Shown here: one piece after another, positions 61,696-64,000 of the stretch
How the letters are laid out: every line of letters starts with the position of its first letter
Position numbering within the stretch: the stretch's first letter is position 1
DNA from: Gamsiella multidivaricata
Lineage: Eukaryota > Mortierellomycota > Mortierellomycetes > Mortierellales > Mortierellaceae
NCBI RefSeq assembly: GCF_025024155.1
Contig: NW_026251724.1
Span: forward strand, 1-64,000
DNA: 64,000 nucleotides
Direction: 5' to 3'
Program-made: the position numbers and the translations under genes
The notes under the pieces: generated by a model
Databases searched by the model: none
The model's input: only the letters and a program-made list of their open reading frames with translations
Told to the model about the DNA's origin: nothing

Positions 61696-62244
61696 CTACA
61701 CCACAGGAGCCCGTAGAAGGATGTCCTGCAGCTCAGATTTATTTTCCGCGGCGGTGTCGCTGTGGATGTTATCCAGGTGAATCGATGCAGCGAAAAATCG
61801 GTCGCGGGCGCGTTGGACCTCGATCCAATCCTCCTGGGCCTCTTGCTCCATGGTTTTGTCCTCCATGGCTGCCGCCTCGGCGACGTCTTGGTGCTGTTTA
61901 GCGTGCATAGCTTTAAGCCCAATCTTGGAGCTGTATATCAGGGCGGTGCTCGGTGGCGGTGCAGTTCCTGAAGGACCTCCGGGATTGGACAGTGCAGCTG
62001 AGGTGGTGGTCTCAGCGACGCGAACAGGCTGGCTAGGTTCTATTGCGCCTCCTGTAGGTTTCAATTTTTTGGCATTCGCCATTCCGCCATCATCAGGCCG
62101 ATCGTGTTGCGGATTTCTTGAGTTTCCGCTTTGCATGCTTGGTGGGGTCGATGGCACTCTTGTGCGCTGACAGGGGATGTGGAGAGGGGATAGATAGAGA
62201 GGGGTGTGTGAAATGTAGCGTCCGATGCGGTGTGGTGGTTCCAT
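61696..62244 (-). CDS. Hypothetical protein in repeat region (possible retroelement ORF1)
   Basis: 182 open codons. A Pro/Ser-rich first third is followed by NAKKLKPTGG, then an Ala/Gln/Glu-rich helical part (AMHAKQHQDVAEAAAMED and onward) and a short end. It resembles no enzyme. The position among LINE fragments and the basic-then-helical layout are compatible with a LINE ORF1 or gag-like remnant. It could also be a chance frame in a GC-rich patch. Confidence 0.35.
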   Translation of the reverse strand: MEPPHRIGRYISHTPLYLSPLHIPCQRTRVPSTPPSMQSGNSRNPQHDRPDDGGMANAKKLKPTGGAIEPSQPVRVAETTTSAALSNPGGPSGTAPPPSTALIYSSKIGLKAMHAKQHQDVAEAAAMEDKTMEQEAQEDWIEVQRARDRFFAASIHLDNIHSDTAAENKSELQDILLRAPVV

Positions 62245-62944
62245 ACATATCAGGTAAAAGCACTAGCTGTAAATACGCTTCTCAATGAAGGTCACCACTG
62301 GTCAACGAAGTTTCTAAATAATAATTAACTTACTGTAAATGTATCATGCGAATAAATGAGCGACGACGAGGATCACGATCCGTATAACAAAGGGTTAGCG
62401 GGACTACAGTAGATAGACAACGACCGCTACCTGGTCGAGGGACCTCCAGGCTACGCGAAGCGGACTCGCAGGGACACTTGATTGCACTAGGGATGCAGAA
62501 GTTCAGATGCACAGGTCCCGTCTCTACTCTTGCTGGGCGATGCGCTATAATGACCAGCTACGGCAGAGTATACCAAATCGGGTACAGTGTAGTGGGACAA
62601 TTGGTGCGTGGAGCGACTTAGGGAGTCGTACAGGGCAGAAGTATTGAGAAAACAGACCAGGAATCATTTGGGTCCCGTCTTTCTTTGTTATGACTTAGTA
62701 AACTCTATAAGTGCAAAACCAATTGACTTCTATAACCGCATTTGCTCCTTAGTTGCACACCCCATAGTTGCACGTACAGTATAGCCTGCGCTTGATATGA
62801 CCGTATGAATGCCCTGTACCTATTCCGCTCATCGTGTCATACCAAGTGAAGTAGCTGGGTCTTCCACCCTGGATACCCTGCCTGGGTCCCACGCGGATCC
62901 ACTACACCACACTGATTTGGTGGATTGGGAAGGGTTCTTTTCCT
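62245..62944. other. Repeat-region spacer
   Basis: 700 bp; no gene is supported and no element boundaries are visible. Confidence 0.4.
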
Positions 62945-62952
62945 CCTAGGGC

Positions 62953-62990
62953 CTTTTTTTTGATAACAAGAACCTACGAGGAGTATGTGG
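62953..62990 (-). mobile_element. 3' tail copy of the CTAGTTATC-poly(A) family
   Basis: On the minus strand the copy reads CCACATACTCCTCGTAGGTTCTTGTTATC and then A8, related to the tail at 59450-59490 and to the copy at 63340-63400. Confidence 0.55.
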
Positions 62991-63322
62991 GAATGATATC
63001 TGTGAGAAACGAGATCCCCCTTCAATAATGGGCGAGTCGTGCTTTGTATACTAGGAAATGGTCTATCTATAAATGCATCTAGTATAGGAGACTAGAAACA
63101 TACGAGGTAGTCTCAGAGGCACTATGCTCTTAACAAAGAATCGGCACCAAGTGGTGGCAGATTCCGAGGAATAGGGCGCTTTCATTAGGCAAGATAAAAT
63201 AGTGAATACACCACCACACCCACGGTTTTTTTTGTTTTTTATAATAATATATCTCTCGAGCCGATTGACACTGCAAATCTATCAGACCTAACTTGCAATG
63301 ATCTACTACAGTCGTCCTTTCC

Positions 63323-63417
63323 ACCAAGGATATGTGCGAATTTTTTTTTTTTGATAACTAGGACCCACGGGGACGTGTGGGCTTTATTAGCGTGGTATTA
63401 ACCAAGGGTATGTGGGA
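63323..63417 (-). mobile_element. Short poly(A)-tailed insertion, minus strand, with imperfect target-site duplication
   Basis: The 17-bp flanks ACCAAGGATATGTGCGA (63323-63339) and ACCAAGGGTATGTGGGA (63401-63417) match at 15 of 17. The insert between them reads on the minus strand as TAATACCACG...CCCACACGTCCCCGTGGGTCCTAGTTATC plus A12, the same tail family as at 59405-59508. Confidence 0.65.
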
Positions 63418-63613
63418 TTTATTACTATTATTTTTTTGTCGCTTCACACCTGGATCAGGAGAGGAGGAGAGAAGGTGGAGAGTACACAAAAGCAAGAGAC
63501 GAAGGCGAGGAGAAAGAATAAGAGAAAAATAAAATAAAAAAAAGGCACACAGCCAGCCATCCCCCTTTGTTCCTACCTCTCACCCATCCTTAACACACAC
63601 ACTCCGACTCTTA

Positions 63614-64000
63614 ATGACTGGGTTACAGAACCTTCGAGTGCGCACCCTTAACGTGCGATCCATCGTCAATGATGGATCCCGTCACCACCTTTTTACGTGG
63701 CTCCAGACCCAACAGGAATACCTGCTGCATATTCAGCCGAGTCCAGTGTACTTTATTACTATATAAATCTATCGCCTCTGAAACTTAATCTAGAGTTGGT
63801 TAATAAATATCGTGTAGATGTGTGTTTGGAGACACATCTCTTTCTCACTGACTTCAAGAACCACTATATGTCAATACCATATCATCGCTTTGCAGGAATT
63901 GGCCATCCCTTCCACTTCAATGGCTCCCGAAAGAAGGGTCAAGTGGGCGCGAGAGTGGGGCGGCCCAGCTCACCTCTCATCCCACTGTGCCATCTTCATC
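63614..64000 (+). pseudogene. 5' end of a LINE ORF2 (AP-endonuclease domain), broken, runs off the window
   Basis: From the ATG at 63614 the frame gives LQNLRVRTLNVRSIVNDG and FTWLQTQQ, the usual opening of a LINE endonuclease (beta strand with the LNVRS motif). It is stopped by TAA at 63764. Further on, another frame gives VDVCLETHLFL, the strand holding the catalytic Glu (CxETH). The frame change plus stop means this copy is not active. The upstream 160 bp are purine-rich, then C-rich, perhaps its 5' leader. Confidence 0.65.

Noticed and set aside
1..64000. CRISPR arrays, operons, riboswitches, bacterial gene clusters
   Set aside because: Spliced eukaryotic gene structure throughout; no spaced direct repeats of CRISPR type.

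Overview
The window is nuclear DNA of a filamentous, early-diverging fungus, most likely Mortierellomycota (Mortierella/Linnemannia type). The reasons are intron-rich genes with short GT-AG introns (mostly about 60-130 nt), long poly-T runs before 3' splice sites, and a gene set that combines fungal core genes (ERG25, ROM2-type Rho GEF, RPN9, KAP121) with genes more typical of early-diverging lineages (Frizzled-like receptors, an ADAM protease, TRAP-alpha, ceramide glucosyltransferase). The genus is an inference; no rRNA marker is present. Exon models below were built by reading splice sites by eye and checking that codon phase closes across every junction.

Layout. 1-57 kb is a normal gene-rich arm with 16 protein genes, often in divergent or convergent pairs. 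In order: an ABHD8-like hydrolase (cut by the window edge), a mitochondrial RRM-like protein, CWF19L2 (spliceosome disassembly), two tandem seven-helix Frizzled-like receptors (5.7-12.7 kb), a secreted M14 carboxypeptidase, the proteasome lid subunit Rpn9, a Rom2-type Rho1 GEF, a zinc-finger protein of unknown role, a shugoshin-like coiled-coil protein, TRAP-alpha, importin-5/Kap121, a single-pass membrane protein, a WDR53-like WD40 protein, ceramide glucosyltransferase and sterol C4-methyl oxidase. A decayed ABCA-type transporter (52.4-54.3 kb) and an intact ADAM metalloprotease (54.4-57.4 kb) close the arm.

58.7-64 kb changes character. A tRNA-Thr(AGT) sits at the border. Beyond it I find only retroelement debris: a zinc-knuckle C-terminal fragment of a LINE reverse transcriptase, a LINE endonuclease 5' fragment, several short poly(A)-tailed insertions (two with visible target-site duplications), and a 158-bp-arm inverted repeat.

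Functional links. Several genes serve the cell surface and secretory route: the receptors, the Rho1 GEF (cell-wall integrity), the single-pass protein, TRAP-alpha (ER translocation), ceramide glucosyltransferase and ERG25 (membrane lipids), the carboxypeptidase and ADAM. This is co-location only; nothing in the sequence shows co-regulation.
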